DNA of 64,000 nt, from positions 1 to 64,000 of the forward strand of contig ONEF01000014.1 in NCBI GenBank assembly GCA_900316795.1, given 5' to 3'. The stretch's first letter is position 1. Every line of letters starts with the position of its first letter. The DNA is from an uncultured Bacteroidales bacterium (lineage in GTDB: Bacteria; Bacteroidota; Bacteroidia; Bacteroidales; UBA932). Of this stretch, positions 51,686-61,601 are shown one piece after another. A program made the translations under genes and the position numbers. Below the pieces are notes generated by a model that was given only the letters and a program-made list of their open reading frames with translations, was not told where the DNA came from and made no database searches.

Positions 51686-53221
51686 ATGGATACAATTCTT
51701 ATTGCAATTGGAGCTTTCGTCGTAGGATGTTTACTTACATACATCATAGTACGCCCTGTAATATTGAAGAGCAAGAAGGCAAAAATCCTCCAGGAAGCTG
51801 AAAAAGAAGGCGAGGATATCAAAAAAGAGAAGATATTCCAGGCCAAGGAGAAATTCCTCCAGCTAAAAACCGAACATGAGCAGTACATCCTCAACAAGAA
51901 CAACGTGCTCAGGGAATCAGAGAACAAGCTAAAACAGCGTGAGCTTCAGCTCAATCAGCAGAATTCAGAGATTTCCCGCAGGGAAAAGGAGGTGGATGCC
52001 ATACGTACCAATCTCAAACTGCAGGCCGACCTTGTCTCCAAGAAAATCGATGAATATGAGAAACTCCGCCAACAGGAAATCGTGAAGATTGAGAACATTG
52101 CCGGAATGAGTGCTGAAGAGGCCAAGAAGCAGCTTATGGAAACCATGAAGGCTGAGGCCAGGACTGATGCACAGTCATACATAAACGATGTTATGGATGA
52201 GGCTCGCTTGAGTGCTTCAAAAGAGGCCAAAAGAATAGTCATCAACACTATCCAGAGAACCGCACCGGAAATTGCCATTGAGAATGCAGTCACCGTGTTC
52301 AACATTGACAATGACGAGATCAAGGGAAGGATAATCGGAAGAGAGGGCCGTAACATCAGGGCTCTGGAAGCAGCCACCGGCGTGGAAATCGTTGTTGACG
52401 ACACACCTGAGGCTATCCTGCTCTCAGCTTTCGATCCTGTCAGAAGGGAGGTTGCCAGACTTGCGCTTCACCAGCTGGTGGCAGACGGAAGAATCCACCC
52501 GGCCAGAATCGAGGAAGTTGTGGAGAAAGTCAAGAAGCAGCTGGACGACGAGATACTGGAAACAGGAAAGCGTACTTGCATAGATCTCGGAATCCATGGC
52601 CTGAACATAGAGCTCGTGAAACTGGTGGGAAGGATGAAATACCGTTCTTCTTACGGACAGAATCTTCTCCAGCACTCCAGGGAGGTTGCTAATATCTGTG
52701 CTACAATGGCTTCAGAGCTTGGACTCAATGCCAAAGTTGCCAAGAGAGCCGGTTTGCTTCACGATATCGGAAAGGTATGCGAAGAAGATCCTGAACTTCC
52801 ACACGCTATGCTCGGTATGAGGATGGCTGAAAAGTACAAGGAGAAGCCGGATGTATGCAACGCTATCGGAGCTCACCATGAAGAGATAGAGATGACGTCT
52901 CTGATTTCTCCTCTTGTAATGGTCGCCGACGCTATATCAGGTGCAAGACCTGGCGCCAGGAGGGAGGTCATCGAGAGCTATATCAAGCGTCTGAAGGATA
53001 TGGAGGGCATTGCCCTGTCTTATCCTGGAGTTACTAAGACTTATGCCATCCAGGCTGGAAGGGAACTCAGGGTTATAGTTGGAAGCGACCAGGTTTCCGA
53101 CAAGGATATCGAGAACCTTTCTTCAGAAATAGCAAAAAGGATACAGAACGAGATGACTTATCCTGGTCAGGTGAAGATCACTGTCATCAGAGAGTCACGT
53201 TCAGTAGCCTATGCAAAATAA
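51686..53221 (+). CDS. rny: ribonuclease Y
   Basis: RNase Y is a membrane-anchored endonuclease starting mRNA decay. The 511 residues begin with one membrane helix ([20 protein letters not shown]), then a long coiled coil (about 30-190), a KH domain with [36 protein letters not shown]-type sequence, and an HD domain with [23 protein letters not shown] (HD pair) and IGAHHEEIE. The TTG that would extend the frame lies in the 6S terminator stem, so I start at the ATG of MDTILIA. A strong bidirectional terminator follows. Confidence 0.96.
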   Translation: MDTILIAIGAFVVGCLLTYIIVRPVILKSKKAKILQEAEKEGEDIKKEKIFQAKEKFLQLKTEHEQYILNKNNVLRESENKLKQRELQLNQQNSEISRREKEVDAIRTNLKLQADLVSKKIDEYEKLRQQEIVKIENIAGMSAEEAKKQLMETMKAEARTDAQSYINDVMDEARLSASKEAKRIVINTIQRTAPEIAIENAVTVFNIDNDEIKGRIIGREGRNIRALEAATGVEIVVDDTPEAILLSAFDPVRREVARLALHQLVADGRIHPARIEEVVEKVKKQLDDEILETGKRTCIDLGIHGLNIELVKLVGRMKYRSSYGQNLLQHSREVANICATMASELGLNAKVAKRAGLLHDIGKVCEEDPELPHAMLGMRMAEKYKEKPDVCNAIGAHHEEIEMTSLISPLVMVADAISGARPGARREVIESYIKRLKDMEGIALSYPGVTKTYAIQAGRELRVIVGSDQVSDKDIENLSSEIAKRIQNEMTYPGQVKITVIRESRSVAYAK

Positions 53222-53259
53222 TCGCCCGGAAGCGGTGTGACGCTTTTGCCAGCCAGTGC

Positions 53260-53298
53260 AAAAAGAGAGGCCGGAAAACAAGTCCGGCCTCTCTTTTT
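53260..53298. terminator. bidirectional terminator between rny and the hydrogenase operon
   Basis: AAAAAGAGAGGCCGGA (53260-53275) pairs perfectly with TCCGGCCTCTCTTTTT (53283-53298) over seven bases. The T-run on each strand lets it serve both converging units. Confidence 0.92.
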
Positions 53299-53320
53299 AT
53301 CTGTTCCTCAGGTCTTTCAA

Positions 53321-53800
53321 TCAGTCATTTGAGAATTCGCTGATAATCTTTTTCACGTCTGAAAGCTGGAGGTGGCCGTAAACCTTGTCCCCTATCATGG
53401 CAACAGGTGCAAGACCGCAGGCACCTACACATCTGAGGCAGTCCAGAGAAAACTTTCCGTCTGCAGTGGTTTCTCCCACATCAATCCCGAGAGTTCTCTT
53501 GAATTCATCCAGAACTTTCTCTGAACCGCGCACATAGCAGGCGGTCCCCATACATACAGAAATGGGGTGCTTGCCTTTCGGTGTCATGTTGAAGAACGCG
53601 TAGAAGGTGACTACGCCGTAAACCCTGTTTACAGGAATGTTGAGTTTCTCAGCGATGATAGCCTGCACTTCAATAGGAAGGTATCCCAACTCGTGCTGGG
53701 ACTCGTGCAGTATGTTTATAAGTTCACCTGGTTTGTTGCCGAACTTTTCACAGATGGCTTTGATCTTCTCGACAACGCAGCTGCTTAACTTTTCTGCCAT
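53321..53800 (-). CDS. hydC: [FeFe] hydrogenase small subunit HydC (NuoE-like)
   Basis: The 159 residues form a thioredoxin-like [2Fe-2S] protein: a helical start, then GVVTFYAFFNMTPKGKHPISVCMGTACYVRG (about 63-92) and LDCLRCVGACGLAPVAMIGDKVYGHL. The four ligands are the Cys pairs CMGTAC and CVGAC. It is homologous to NuoE and to the HydC/HndA subunit of multimeric hydrogenases. It is last in the operon, 23 bases after hydA. The converging terminator at 53260 follows. Confidence 0.93.
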   Translation of the reverse strand: MAEKLSSCVVEKIKAICEKFGNKPGELINILHESQHELGYLPIEVQAIIAEKLNIPVNRVYGVVTFYAFFNMTPKGKHPISVCMGTACYVRGSEKVLDEFKRTLGIDVGETTADGKFSLDCLRCVGACGLAPVAMIGDKVYGHLQLSDVKKIISEFSND

Positions 53801-53823
53801 ATCTTTTGTAGTTTAAAGTCTGG

Positions 53824-55590
53824 TTAATACTTGATTGTCTTGTCGGAATAATGGGTATGCAGCAGGGCATGGGCCTTTTCGCTGAGAGGTTTCCCGAAAT
53901 ATTCCTCGTACATCTTGATGATGCTCGGGTTCTCGTGGCTCTTGCGGATTGGCATATTCCTGTCTTCTTCGTAAATAGCCTCCTGGCGGGCTTTGATTAT
54001 CTCAAAGTCACCGTGATGCAGCGGCTGTCCTCCTCCTCCGATGCAGCCTCCCGGGCATGCCATGATCTCTATGACATGATACTTGCACTTACCGGCCCGG
54101 ATCTCTTCCATAAGCTTGCGGGCGTTGCCAAGTCCATACGCAATGGCCACATTAAGTGCAAAGCCGTCAAAGTCAATTGTGGCGGTCCTTACGCTGTCTA
54201 TTCCCCTGACTTCCTTGAAATCTATCTTTGGAAGAGGTTTGTGGGTGTGCAGTTCGTATGCTGTTCTCAGTGCGGCCTCAAGTACACCGCCTGTGGATCC
54301 GAAGATAGCAGCGGCTCCGGTGCTTTCTCCCAGAGGATTGTCAAATGACATGTGAGGCAGGGCGTCGAAGTTGATGTTGGCTCTGCGAATCAGTGTTGCA
54401 AGCTCCCTTGTCGTGATGGAATAGTCCACATCCGGGTTCTTGTTTGTGGAGAATTCAGGTCTCTGACACTCAAACTTCTTTGCAAGACAAGGCATTACGG
54501 AGACTACTACCAGCTTATCACGGCTGATGTTCATCTTTTCGGCCCAGTAGTTCTTGGCAATGGCTCCGAACATTTGCTGAGGTGAGCGTGCCGTGGACGG
54601 ATACTGAAGCAAGTCAGGGAAATTGTGCTCATAGAAGTTCACCCATGCCGGGCAGCAGGAAGTCATAAGCGGAATCGGAACACTCTTGTCTCCTTCCAGG
54701 AATCTTCCGAGCCTTTCAAGAAGCTCACTGCCCTCTTCCATTATGGTTGCATCTGCACTGAAGTCAGTATCAAAGACATAGTCAAATCCGATGTCCTTGA
54801 GGGCGGCCACCATCTTTCCTGTTACAATCGTACCGGGCTTGTTCCCGAATTCTTCCCCCAGAGCCACTCTTACGGCAGGGGCTACTTGCACTATGACAGT
54901 CTTCTCAGGATTCTCAAGGTCATCTATAAGCTGGTCAGTGTAGGTCCTTTCAGTCAGGGCCCCTACCGGACATACAGCCACGCACTGGCCGCAATATGTG
55001 CAGTCAGTGTCTTTGAGCATACGGTTGAAGGATGGTGCGATTGTAGTGTTGAAACCTCTCCCGACAGCTCCGAGTGCTCCTACGGACTGATATACATTGC
55101 ACATAGTTTCGCATCTGCGGCAGTATATGCACTTGTCCATGTTCCTGACTATGGAAGCTGTCATTTCCTTCTTTCTCATTGAAAGTTCGCCTGCGAAAGG
55201 CGTCTCGTTTATGGACAGATGCTGTGTCACAGCCTGAAGCTCGCACTTTCCGCTCTTAGGGCAGGAAAGGCACTCGTTAGGATGATCGCTGAGCATCAGC
55301 TCGATGACGGTCTTCCTTGCCCTTATCACCCTAATGGAACTTGTCTTTACCTCCATTCCTTCTGTGCATTTGGTGCTGCATGAAGGAGCAAGGTTCCTTC
55401 TTCCCTTTACTTCCACCACGCATACACGGCAGGATGCAGGGTGGTTGTCAGCGCACGTACCTTTAAGGTGCATGTGACAGAGTGTAGGTATGTTGATTCC
55501 AATGGTCTTTGCCGCGTCAAGTATCGTTGTACCCTCAGGAACAACGACCTTGTGGTTATCTATAATCAATGATATGTTATTCTGTTCCAT
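53824..55590 (-). CDS. hydA: [FeFe] hydrogenase catalytic subunit HydA
   Basis: HydA makes or oxidises H2 at its H-cluster. From MEQNNISL (55590) it has 588 residues: an N-terminal plant-type [2Fe-2S] domain (CHMHLKGTC...SCRVC, about 38-57), the His-coordinated [4Fe-4S] segment HPNECLSCPKSGKC, two ferredoxin motifs (CIYCRRCETMC, CTYCGQCVAVCP), and the three H-cluster motifs TSCCPAW, MPCLAKKFE and EIMACPGGCIGGGGQP. A small-subunit-like C-terminal helix region follows. Codons upstream to 55752 are open but overlap hydB. The matching subunits before and after make a trimeric NADH/ferredoxin-linked, bifurcating-type enzyme likely. Confidence 0.96.
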   Translation of the reverse strand: MEQNNISLIIDNHKVVVPEGTTILDAAKTIGINIPTLCHMHLKGTCADNHPASCRVCVVEVKGRRNLAPSCSTKCTEGMEVKTSSIRVIRARKTVIELMLSDHPNECLSCPKSGKCELQAVTQHLSINETPFAGELSMRKKEMTASIVRNMDKCIYCRRCETMCNVYQSVGALGAVGRGFNTTIAPSFNRMLKDTDCTYCGQCVAVCPVGALTERTYTDQLIDDLENPEKTVIVQVAPAVRVALGEEFGNKPGTIVTGKMVAALKDIGFDYVFDTDFSADATIMEEGSELLERLGRFLEGDKSVPIPLMTSCCPAWVNFYEHNFPDLLQYPSTARSPQQMFGAIAKNYWAEKMNISRDKLVVVSVMPCLAKKFECQRPEFSTNKNPDVDYSITTRELATLIRRANINFDALPHMSFDNPLGESTGAAAIFGSTGGVLEAALRTAYELHTHKPLPKIDFKEVRGIDSVRTATIDFDGFALNVAIAYGLGNARKLMEEIRAGKCKYHVIEIMACPGGCIGGGGQPLHHGDFEIIKARQEAIYEEDRNMPIRKSHENPSIIKMYEEYFGKPLSEKAHALLHTHYSDKTIKY

Positions 55591-55601
55591 GATACAACTG
55601 T

Positions 55602-57509
55602 TTATCTTACTGAAATAGCTTTGAACTTGCAGCGGGACATGCACATTCCGCACTTGATGCACTTTGAGAACATAATCGCATGCGGTTTCCTTGGAGTGCC
55701 CTCTATAGCCCCTACCGGGCAGTTGACGGCACAAAGGTGACATCCGATGCACTTGTCAGGATTGATGGTGTACATAAGGAGAGACTTGCACTCTTTTGCA
55801 CGGCACTTCTTGTCCTTCACATGCTCAACGTACTCGTCATAGAAGTTGTTGAGGGTGGAAAGGACAGGGTTAGGAGAAGTCTGGCCAAGTCCGCAAAGAG
55901 CTGTGTCCTTAATCACACCTGCAAGGGTCTTGAGCTTGTTAAGGTCTTCCATAGTCCCGTCCCCTTTCGTAATCTTGTCAAGGATCTCGTACATCCTCTT
56001 GTTCCCGATTCTGCACGGCGTGCATTTTCCGCAAGACTCTTCAACTATGAAATCCAGATAGAAACGCGCCACAGAAACCATGCAGTTGTCTTCGTCCATC
56101 ACTATCATTCCACCGGATCCCATCATGCTTCCGGCTGCCGTAAGAGTGTCGAAATCTATAGGAGTGTCGAGATGTTTCTCAGTAAGGCATCCTCCTGAAG
56201 GACCTCCGGTCTGGACAGCCTTGAATTTCTTTCCGCCTTTGATTCCACCGCCGATATCGAATATCACCTCACGCAGAGTGGTACCCATCGGAACTTCTAT
56301 AAGACCTACGTTGTTGATTTTTCCGGCAAGGGCGAAAACCTTTGTTCCCTTGCTCTTCTCGCTTCCGATTGAAGCGAACCAGTCTGCACCTTTGGTCATT
56401 ATGATAGGGACATTGGCAAAAGTTTCAACATTGTTCACGTTGGTAGGCTTGCCGTTGTATCCGCTTTCTGCAGGGAAAGGAGGTTTCAGTGTAGGCTCTC
56501 CTCTCTTTCCTTCCATGGAATGGATGAGAGCGGTTTCTTCACCGCACACGAACGCTCCTGCACCATATCTGATGTCAATGTCAAAGGAGAAGCCGGTACC
56601 AAGTACATTCTCGCCGAGCAGACCAAGCTCGCGAGCCTGGCGGATAGCTATCTTAAGTCTCTCTACAGCAAGAGGATATTCAGCCCTGATATAGACCAGT
56701 CCATGGTTTGCACCTGTTGCATACCCGCATATTTCCATAGCCTCCACAATGGAGTTCGGATCACCTTCCATGATGGAGCGGTCCATGAAAGCTCCTGGGT
56801 CACCTTCGTCTGCATTGCAGACCACATACTTCTCGTCGGCTTTGTTTTTGGCTGCAATCTCCCACTTGAGGCCAGTCGGGAATCCTCCGCCGCCCCTTCC
56901 TCTGAGACCTGATTTCTTTATCTGCTCCACAACATCTGCCGGGGTTCTGTTCAAAAGGCAGTTTGCGAGGGCGAAATAACCGTCTCTGGCAATGTACTCC
57001 TCGATATTTTCAGGATCTATCATTCCGCAGTTTCTCAAAGCAATCCTCACCTGCTTGCGGTAGAAATCCATGTGCTTGGAGTCTGTAACGAACTTGTTGG
57101 TCTTAGGGTCCGCATACAGGAGCTTTTCAACCCTTCTTCCTCCAAGGATGTGTTCGGTAAAAATCTCATCTACATCATCTGGTTTGACCTGGGTGTAGAA
57201 AGTGTTGTCAGGTATTATTTTGACTATAGGGCCTTTCTCGCAGAAGCCGAAACAGCCGGTAGTTATGACTTCCAGCCTGTCCTGAAGATTGTGTTCCTCA
57301 ATAAGTTTCTTGAAATTCTCAGCGATTTTATGACTCTGCGATGCCTTGCAGCCAGTTCCGCCGCAGGTCAGAATCTGCATGTGCGGTGTTCCTTTGTCAA
57401 GGCCGCAGCTAACAGAAGTATCCTGATGGTCCGCTTCTTCTCTTGGACGCAGCAGGATGCTTGCTTTCTCCCGGATTTTCTTCAAATCCTCAACAGACGA
57501 TATTTTCAT
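55602..57509 (-). CDS. hydB: [FeFe] hydrogenase flavin subunit HydB (NuoF-like)
   Basis: HydB is the NADH-reacting subunit. The 635 residues have an N-terminal thioredoxin-like [2Fe-2S] domain (LTCGGTGCKASQS, later ITTGCFGFC), the NADH/FMN domain with GRGGGGFPTGLKWE and GAGAFVCGEETALI, a [4Fe-4S] site ESCGKCTPCRIG, and two C-terminal ferredoxin motifs CIGCHLCAVNCP and CIKCGMCMSRC. This is the domain order of HydB/HndC of electron-bifurcating hydrogenases. The gene is first in the operon, 11 bases before hydA. The upstream gap holds only a degenerate promoter box (TATATTTA). Confidence 0.95.
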   Translation of the reverse strand: MKISSVEDLKKIREKASILLRPREEADHQDTSVSCGLDKGTPHMQILTCGGTGCKASQSHKIAENFKKLIEEHNLQDRLEVITTGCFGFCEKGPIVKIIPDNTFYTQVKPDDVDEIFTEHILGGRRVEKLLYADPKTNKFVTDSKHMDFYRKQVRIALRNCGMIDPENIEEYIARDGYFALANCLLNRTPADVVEQIKKSGLRGRGGGGFPTGLKWEIAAKNKADEKYVVCNADEGDPGAFMDRSIMEGDPNSIVEAMEICGYATGANHGLVYIRAEYPLAVERLKIAIRQARELGLLGENVLGTGFSFDIDIRYGAGAFVCGEETALIHSMEGKRGEPTLKPPFPAESGYNGKPTNVNNVETFANVPIIMTKGADWFASIGSEKSKGTKVFALAGKINNVGLIEVPMGTTLREVIFDIGGGIKGGKKFKAVQTGGPSGGCLTEKHLDTPIDFDTLTAAGSMMGSGGMIVMDEDNCMVSVARFYLDFIVEESCGKCTPCRIGNKRMYEILDKITKGDGTMEDLNKLKTLAGVIKDTALCGLGQTSPNPVLSTLNNFYDEYVEHVKDKKCRAKECKSLLMYTINPDKCIGCHLCAVNCPVGAIEGTPRKPHAIMFSKCIKCGMCMSRCKFKAISVR

Positions 57510-57656
57510 AAGTGTATTTGTAGTTGTCTTGAATGATTGTCATTTCAAGGCATAAATATATAACATTTTATCTCAAAGTGTAAGGTTTCTTGCCAAAACT
57601 TCTAAATATTTTGACAAAACACTGGAAAAATGCTGCCGATTTGTTGTTTTTGAGCT

Positions 57657-58856
57657 TTAGGCCTCAGAAACTTTCTTGCCTTTGAGGGAATATATGCGGT
57701 CAACAATAAGTGCAATAGCCCCGTCTCCCGTGACGTTGCAGGCAGTTCCGAAACTGTCCATCGTGATGTATAGAGCAATCATGAGGGCCTGAAGAGTTGC
57801 ATCAAATCCCAGAATGGACTCGAGCACGGCCAGAGCAGCCATTATAGCGCCGCCCGGAACTCCCGGTGCAGCTACCATTGTCACTCCCAGCATGAATATG
57901 AATCCCGTGTAAAGCCCTATCCCGCAAGGGATACCCATCATATACATTATTGCATAAGCGCAGGCAACTATCTTCAGCGTGCTTCCTGCCAGGTGGATTG
58001 TCGCACACAGAGGAACCGTGAAAGAAGAGACTCCAGTGTCCACACCGTTCTTTCTGGTCTGGGCCAGTGTCACAGGAATCGTGGCCGCTGAAGACTGAGT
58101 TCCAAGAGCGGTGACATAAGCGGGCATCATGTTCCACAGTGCCTTGAAAGGATTCTTTCCGCTTATAGCACCAGCTACCATGAACTGTAACAGCAGGAAA
58201 ACTATGTGAATGGCAAAAATCACAAGAATAACTTTCAAGAACAGCTTCAGGACAGGAGCTACCTGCCCTTCCATTCCGAGAATCAGAAAAATACCGAATA
58301 TATAGAATGGCAGCAGAGGTATGAACACGTTCTTGATGGCCAGATTGATTATACTCCTGAATTCTCCAAGAATCTTTACAATTGTTTCACTTTGGGTGTA
58401 TGCGGCTCCCAAACCAAGCACGAATGCAAGTATCAATGCTGTCATCACGCCGAACGCAGGTTCCATGTCAATTGTAAAGAAAGGAAGTATTGATGAAGAA
58501 CTGCTGATGGAGGCAAGAGCAAAAGCAGGATCCTTGACCAGCACAAGCGGATAAACCAACCTGCAAGTAAAATAGGAGAAATATCCAGCCAAAACCGTGG
58601 AAGAGTATGCCAGGACTACAGTTATAAGCAGAAGCCTTCCGGCACTTTTCCCCATCTCAGCGATGCCCGGAGCTACCAAGCCAAGTATCAGCAGAGGAAT
58701 TACAAATCCGAGAAAGCTGCTGAAGAGTGAGTTGAAAGTAGAAACCGCCCTTGCGGCCCACATCGGGAAGAAAAGGGAACAGACAATACCCAATGCGATG
58801 GCTATTAACACTTTGGGCAAAAGGCCCAACTTGAATTTCTTTTTAGTTTCTTCCAT
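57657..58856 (-). CDS. dicarboxylate/amino acid:cation symporter
   Basis: The 399-residue inner membrane carrier belongs to the DAACS family (GltP/SstT). It has about eight helices, the re-entrant loop region with SISSSSSILPFF (about 115), TALGTQSSAATIPVTLAQ (serine-rich hairpin) and a late helix with MDSFGTACNVTGDGAIALIVDRI that contains the cation/substrate residues. It probably imports serine/threonine, glutamate or a dicarboxylate with Na+ or H+. It begins four bases after the cydB stop, so it appears to be the last gene of the cytochrome bd unit. Confidence 0.92.
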   Translation of the reverse strand: MEETKKKFKLGLLPKVLIAIALGIVCSLFFPMWAARAVSTFNSLFSSFLGFVIPLLILGLVAPGIAEMGKSAGRLLLITVVLAYSSTVLAGYFSYFTCRLVYPLVLVKDPAFALASISSSSSILPFFTIDMEPAFGVMTALILAFVLGLGAAYTQSETIVKILGEFRSIINLAIKNVFIPLLPFYIFGIFLILGMEGQVAPVLKLFLKVILVIFAIHIVFLLLQFMVAGAISGKNPFKALWNMMPAYVTALGTQSSAATIPVTLAQTRKNGVDTGVSSFTVPLCATIHLAGSTLKIVACAYAIMYMMGIPCGIGLYTGFIFMLGVTMVAAPGVPGGAIMAALAVLESILGFDATLQALMIALYITMDSFGTACNVTGDGAIALIVDRIYSLKGKKVSEA

Positions 58857-58860
58857 ACCG

Positions 58861-60003
58861 TTATTCTGTTGATGTCATTTTCCTCCATACATAGGAAATG
58901 TAGAGTATCACAAAAGGAACAGCCAACGATGCCCAGGTCATGGTTTTCAGTGTGTATAGGCTTGAGGAACTGTTATAAAGGGTGAGCGAGTTCTGGACAT
59001 CGTACAGAGAATGGAAATACGCCATATCGCCGAAGCCAATGTTCAGGAGAATGCCCAGAACCGCCAGGAACACTCCGGCTCCGGTCATATAGAAAGACGG
59101 TTTCCCTTTGAGGATGGTCTTTCCCAAACCAATGAGAACAATTACCGTTCCTGCAAGGAAGATTGCTGCTATCCACCAATGAGATAGCATGTTGTGGAGG
59201 TAAGCATAGTTTTCTTCAACGATAGGTCCGTCCACTCCGTTGAATGATGCTGAAGAAGTGTCAACCCTGTATCCGGTTGAAAGGAACATGCAGACTGCAA
59301 AAGCCACGAAGAAAAGCACGAAGCCAATTGCCGTGACCTTGAGTTTGCTCTGGCATCTGGAGGCTATGTCAGAAGCCGCATCCCCTTCCATCCTGGAGCA
59401 TTGTCCATAGACGAACAACATTCCGAGAGTCCTGGCCGCCAGGAACACAACTATTCCAAGCAGCAGGTTGAAAGGTTTGAAGATGAGTTCCAGGCCTCTG
59501 TAGTCATTTGTCCAGTAAGAAACTATGTTTGCTGCCGGAACGGTTACACTTAGTTTGTCCATTGCATAGTTGCCGCCGGAGATGAATGTAGCAACCGCAA
59601 CCCCGATGAGAATTGTGCCAAGGAAACCGTTCAGTTTAAGGAAGGTTTCATAGGTTTTCTTTCCCAGAAGGTTCTTCTCCTTGCTGCGGAACTCGTATGA
59701 AAACGCTTGCAGGACAAAGCTCAGCAGGATGATGATCCAAAGCCAGTATGCACCGCCGAAACTCGTGGAGTAGAATAGCGGGAAAGATGCGAATGCAGCC
59801 CCTCCGAATGTTACGAGAGTAGTGAACGTGATCTCCCATTTGTGGCCCAGGAGAGTCAGCAGAAGCTTCTTCTCGTCTTCCGTGCGGGCTACTCCGCCAA
59901 TAAGTGTCTGCCCTCCCTGGACAAACATCAGGAACACCAGCGCCGCTCCCAGAACGGAAACCACAGCCCACCAGTAAAGTTGCAGAAAATGATATGTTGC
60001 CAT
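58861..60003 (-). CDS. cydB: cytochrome bd ubiquinol oxidase subunit II
   Basis: CydB supports the heme cluster of CydA. The 380 residues have about eight or nine membrane helices, an N-terminal FLQLYWWAVVSVLGAALVFLMFVQGGQTL with the conserved Trp residues, and the conserved late segment WWIAAIFLAGTVIVLIGLGKT. It is longer by about 35 residues than some bacterial forms, as is common in Bacteroidota. It follows cydA by 25 bases. Confidence 0.94.
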   Translation of the reverse strand: MATYHFLQLYWWAVVSVLGAALVFLMFVQGGQTLIGGVARTEDEKKLLLTLLGHKWEITFTTLVTFGGAAFASFPLFYSTSFGGAYWLWIIILLSFVLQAFSYEFRSKEKNLLGKKTYETFLKLNGFLGTILIGVAVATFISGGNYAMDKLSVTVPAANIVSYWTNDYRGLELIFKPFNLLLGIVVFLAARTLGMLFVYGQCSRMEGDAASDIASRCQSKLKVTAIGFVLFFVAFAVCMFLSTGYRVDTSSASFNGVDGPIVEENYAYLHNMLSHWWIAAIFLAGTVIVLIGLGKTILKGKPSFYMTGAGVFLAVLGILLNIGFGDMAYFHSLYDVQNSLTLYNSSSSLYTLKTMTWASLAVPFVILYISYVWRKMTSTE

Positions 60004-60028
60004 AGTATATTCAGTTTGATGTCAGACT

Positions 60029-61600
60029 TTAATTCCATTTTATGCCTTCCGGCCCTTTCTTTATCTGGTTGAAGGCTATCCTTAGTTCTGCAACAAGCAG
60101 GGTGGTGAACAGGACAGCAAATATTATGAAGGTTGTCCAGACGTTTCCGGCAGAAACTCCTGAAACGGAGGCTTGAACCGGCAGAAGGTCCTGTATGGTC
60201 CAAGGCTGCCTTCCCACTTCTGCGACAACCCAACCTGCCTCAGCGCAGATATAGACCAGCGGAACAGACAGCACTGCCAGGAAAAGGAACCATTTCTTCT
60301 CGGCGATGATTTTCTTCTTGAGCAAATACCAGCACACCAGAAGGAAGAGTATGAAATAACCTCCCAGCATAACCATTATCCTGAACGAATAGAATGTCAT
60401 AGGGACGTTGGGGATGCTTTCCTTCGGGTCTTTGAGGAATCCGTAGCCGAAGTATTCGAAATTGTCGTCCAGGTACTGCCTGGCCTGGGAGAGAATCTGG
60501 TTTCTCTTTGCCGTGTCAGGATCGTCTTTGTACTGCCCGTACAGGGCCAGGGCACGGCGGGCCATGTTCCCCCTGTCCACTTTCTCCGCAAAAGGAATTG
60601 CGGTCTTTTCCTCCCCGTTCTTGTCCTTGTACTTGTAACCGCCTTCTATGATGTCATTTATGCCAGGTACATAACTGTCAAAATCCATATTGGCCAGGAA
60701 TGACAGTCCCTTGGGTATTGATATGTTGAACAGGTACGGGTCCTCGTCATTATCGTATTGCTTCTTCGGGTTCAGAACCCCTATTCCTACCAGCGGAGTT
60801 CCGTTTTCTCCTCTGTAAAGGCCCTCCATCGCCGCAAGCTTCATAGGCTGCGTCCTGGCTACTGTAACTGCGGAACTGTGGCCTGTCACCATAAGCATGA
60901 AGACAGCAAACAGGCCGAAGACGGAAGCATACTTGATGCTCCTCATTGAAAAATCCTTGTTCCTTCCTTTTTTCAGGTACCAGCAGGATATTCCTATCAC
61001 TACTATTGCCGCTACAAGGAACCCGCTCAGCACGCTGTGGGAGAACTTGGTCAGAGTCGTTGAAGAAAACACGATACCCCAGAAGTCCACCATCTCGTTC
61101 CTGGCGGTTGCAGGATTGAAGGCAACTCCTGAAGGACTTTGCATCCAGGCGTTTGCGGTGAGAATCCAGTAGGCGGATATGTTGGCGCCTATGGCCGTAA
61201 GCCAGGTAGAAAGAAGGTGGAAACCCTTGCTCACCTTCCCCCATCCGAAGTACATCACGGCAAAGAAAGTGCTTTCCATGAAGAATGCGAAAATGCCCTC
61301 AATGGCCAGGGGGGCGCCGAAAATGTCTCCCACAAACCAGGAATAGTTGCTCCAGTTGGTTCCGAACTCAAACTCCAGTATTATTCCGGTAGCCACTCCG
61401 CACGCGAAGTTTATGGCAAAGATGCGGCTCCAGAACTGGGTGAGTTTCTTCCACGATTCGTCATTTGTGCGGCAGTACTTTGTCTCGAAGATTGCAATCA
61501 GGATTCCCAATCCCAATGTTAGCGGCACAAACAGCCAGTGGAACATTGCCGTAAGCGCAAACTGCATTCTTGAAGCGTCCACTAAAGAAGAAAGAATCAT
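60029..61600 (-). CDS. cydA: cytochrome bd ubiquinol oxidase subunit I
   Basis: CydA reduces O2 to water with very high affinity, taking electrons from quinol. The 523 residues start with ASRMQFALTAMFHWLFVPLTLG (the heme b595 His near residue 20), and contain TKFSHSVLSGF (heme b558 His), the GRQPW quinol-site motif, and FRIMVMLGGYF with the axial Met. The large periplasmic Q-loop (about 255-385) is of the long type and carries a charged insert with DKNGEEKTAIPF. The stop is 25 bases before cydB. Confidence 0.96.
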   Translation of the reverse strand: MILSSLVDASRMQFALTAMFHWLFVPLTLGLGILIAIFETKYCRTNDESWKKLTQFWSRIFAINFACGVATGIILEFEFGTNWSNYSWFVGDIFGAPLAIEGIFAFFMESTFFAVMYFGWGKVSKGFHLLSTWLTAIGANISAYWILTANAWMQSPSGVAFNPATARNEMVDFWGIVFSSTTLTKFSHSVLSGFLVAAIVVIGISCWYLKKGRNKDFSMRSIKYASVFGLFAVFMLMVTGHSSAVTVARTQPMKLAAMEGLYRGENGTPLVGIGVLNPKKQYDNDEDPYLFNISIPKGLSFLANMDFDSYVPGINDIIEGGYKYKDKNGEEKTAIPFAEKVDRGNMARRALALYGQYKDDPDTAKRNQILSQARQYLDDNFEYFGYGFLKDPKESIPNVPMTFYSFRIMVMLGGYFILFLLVCWYLLKKKIIAEKKWFLFLAVLSVPLVYICAEAGWVVAEVGRQPWTIQDLLPVQASVSGVSAGNVWTTFIIFAVLFTTLLVAELRIAFNQIKKGPEGIKWN

Positions 61601-61601
61601 A

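Noticed and set aside
55591-55752. 54-residue N-terminal extension of HydA
   Set aside because: It overlaps the ferredoxin-like end of hydB and the HydA family begins at the [2Fe-2S] domain.
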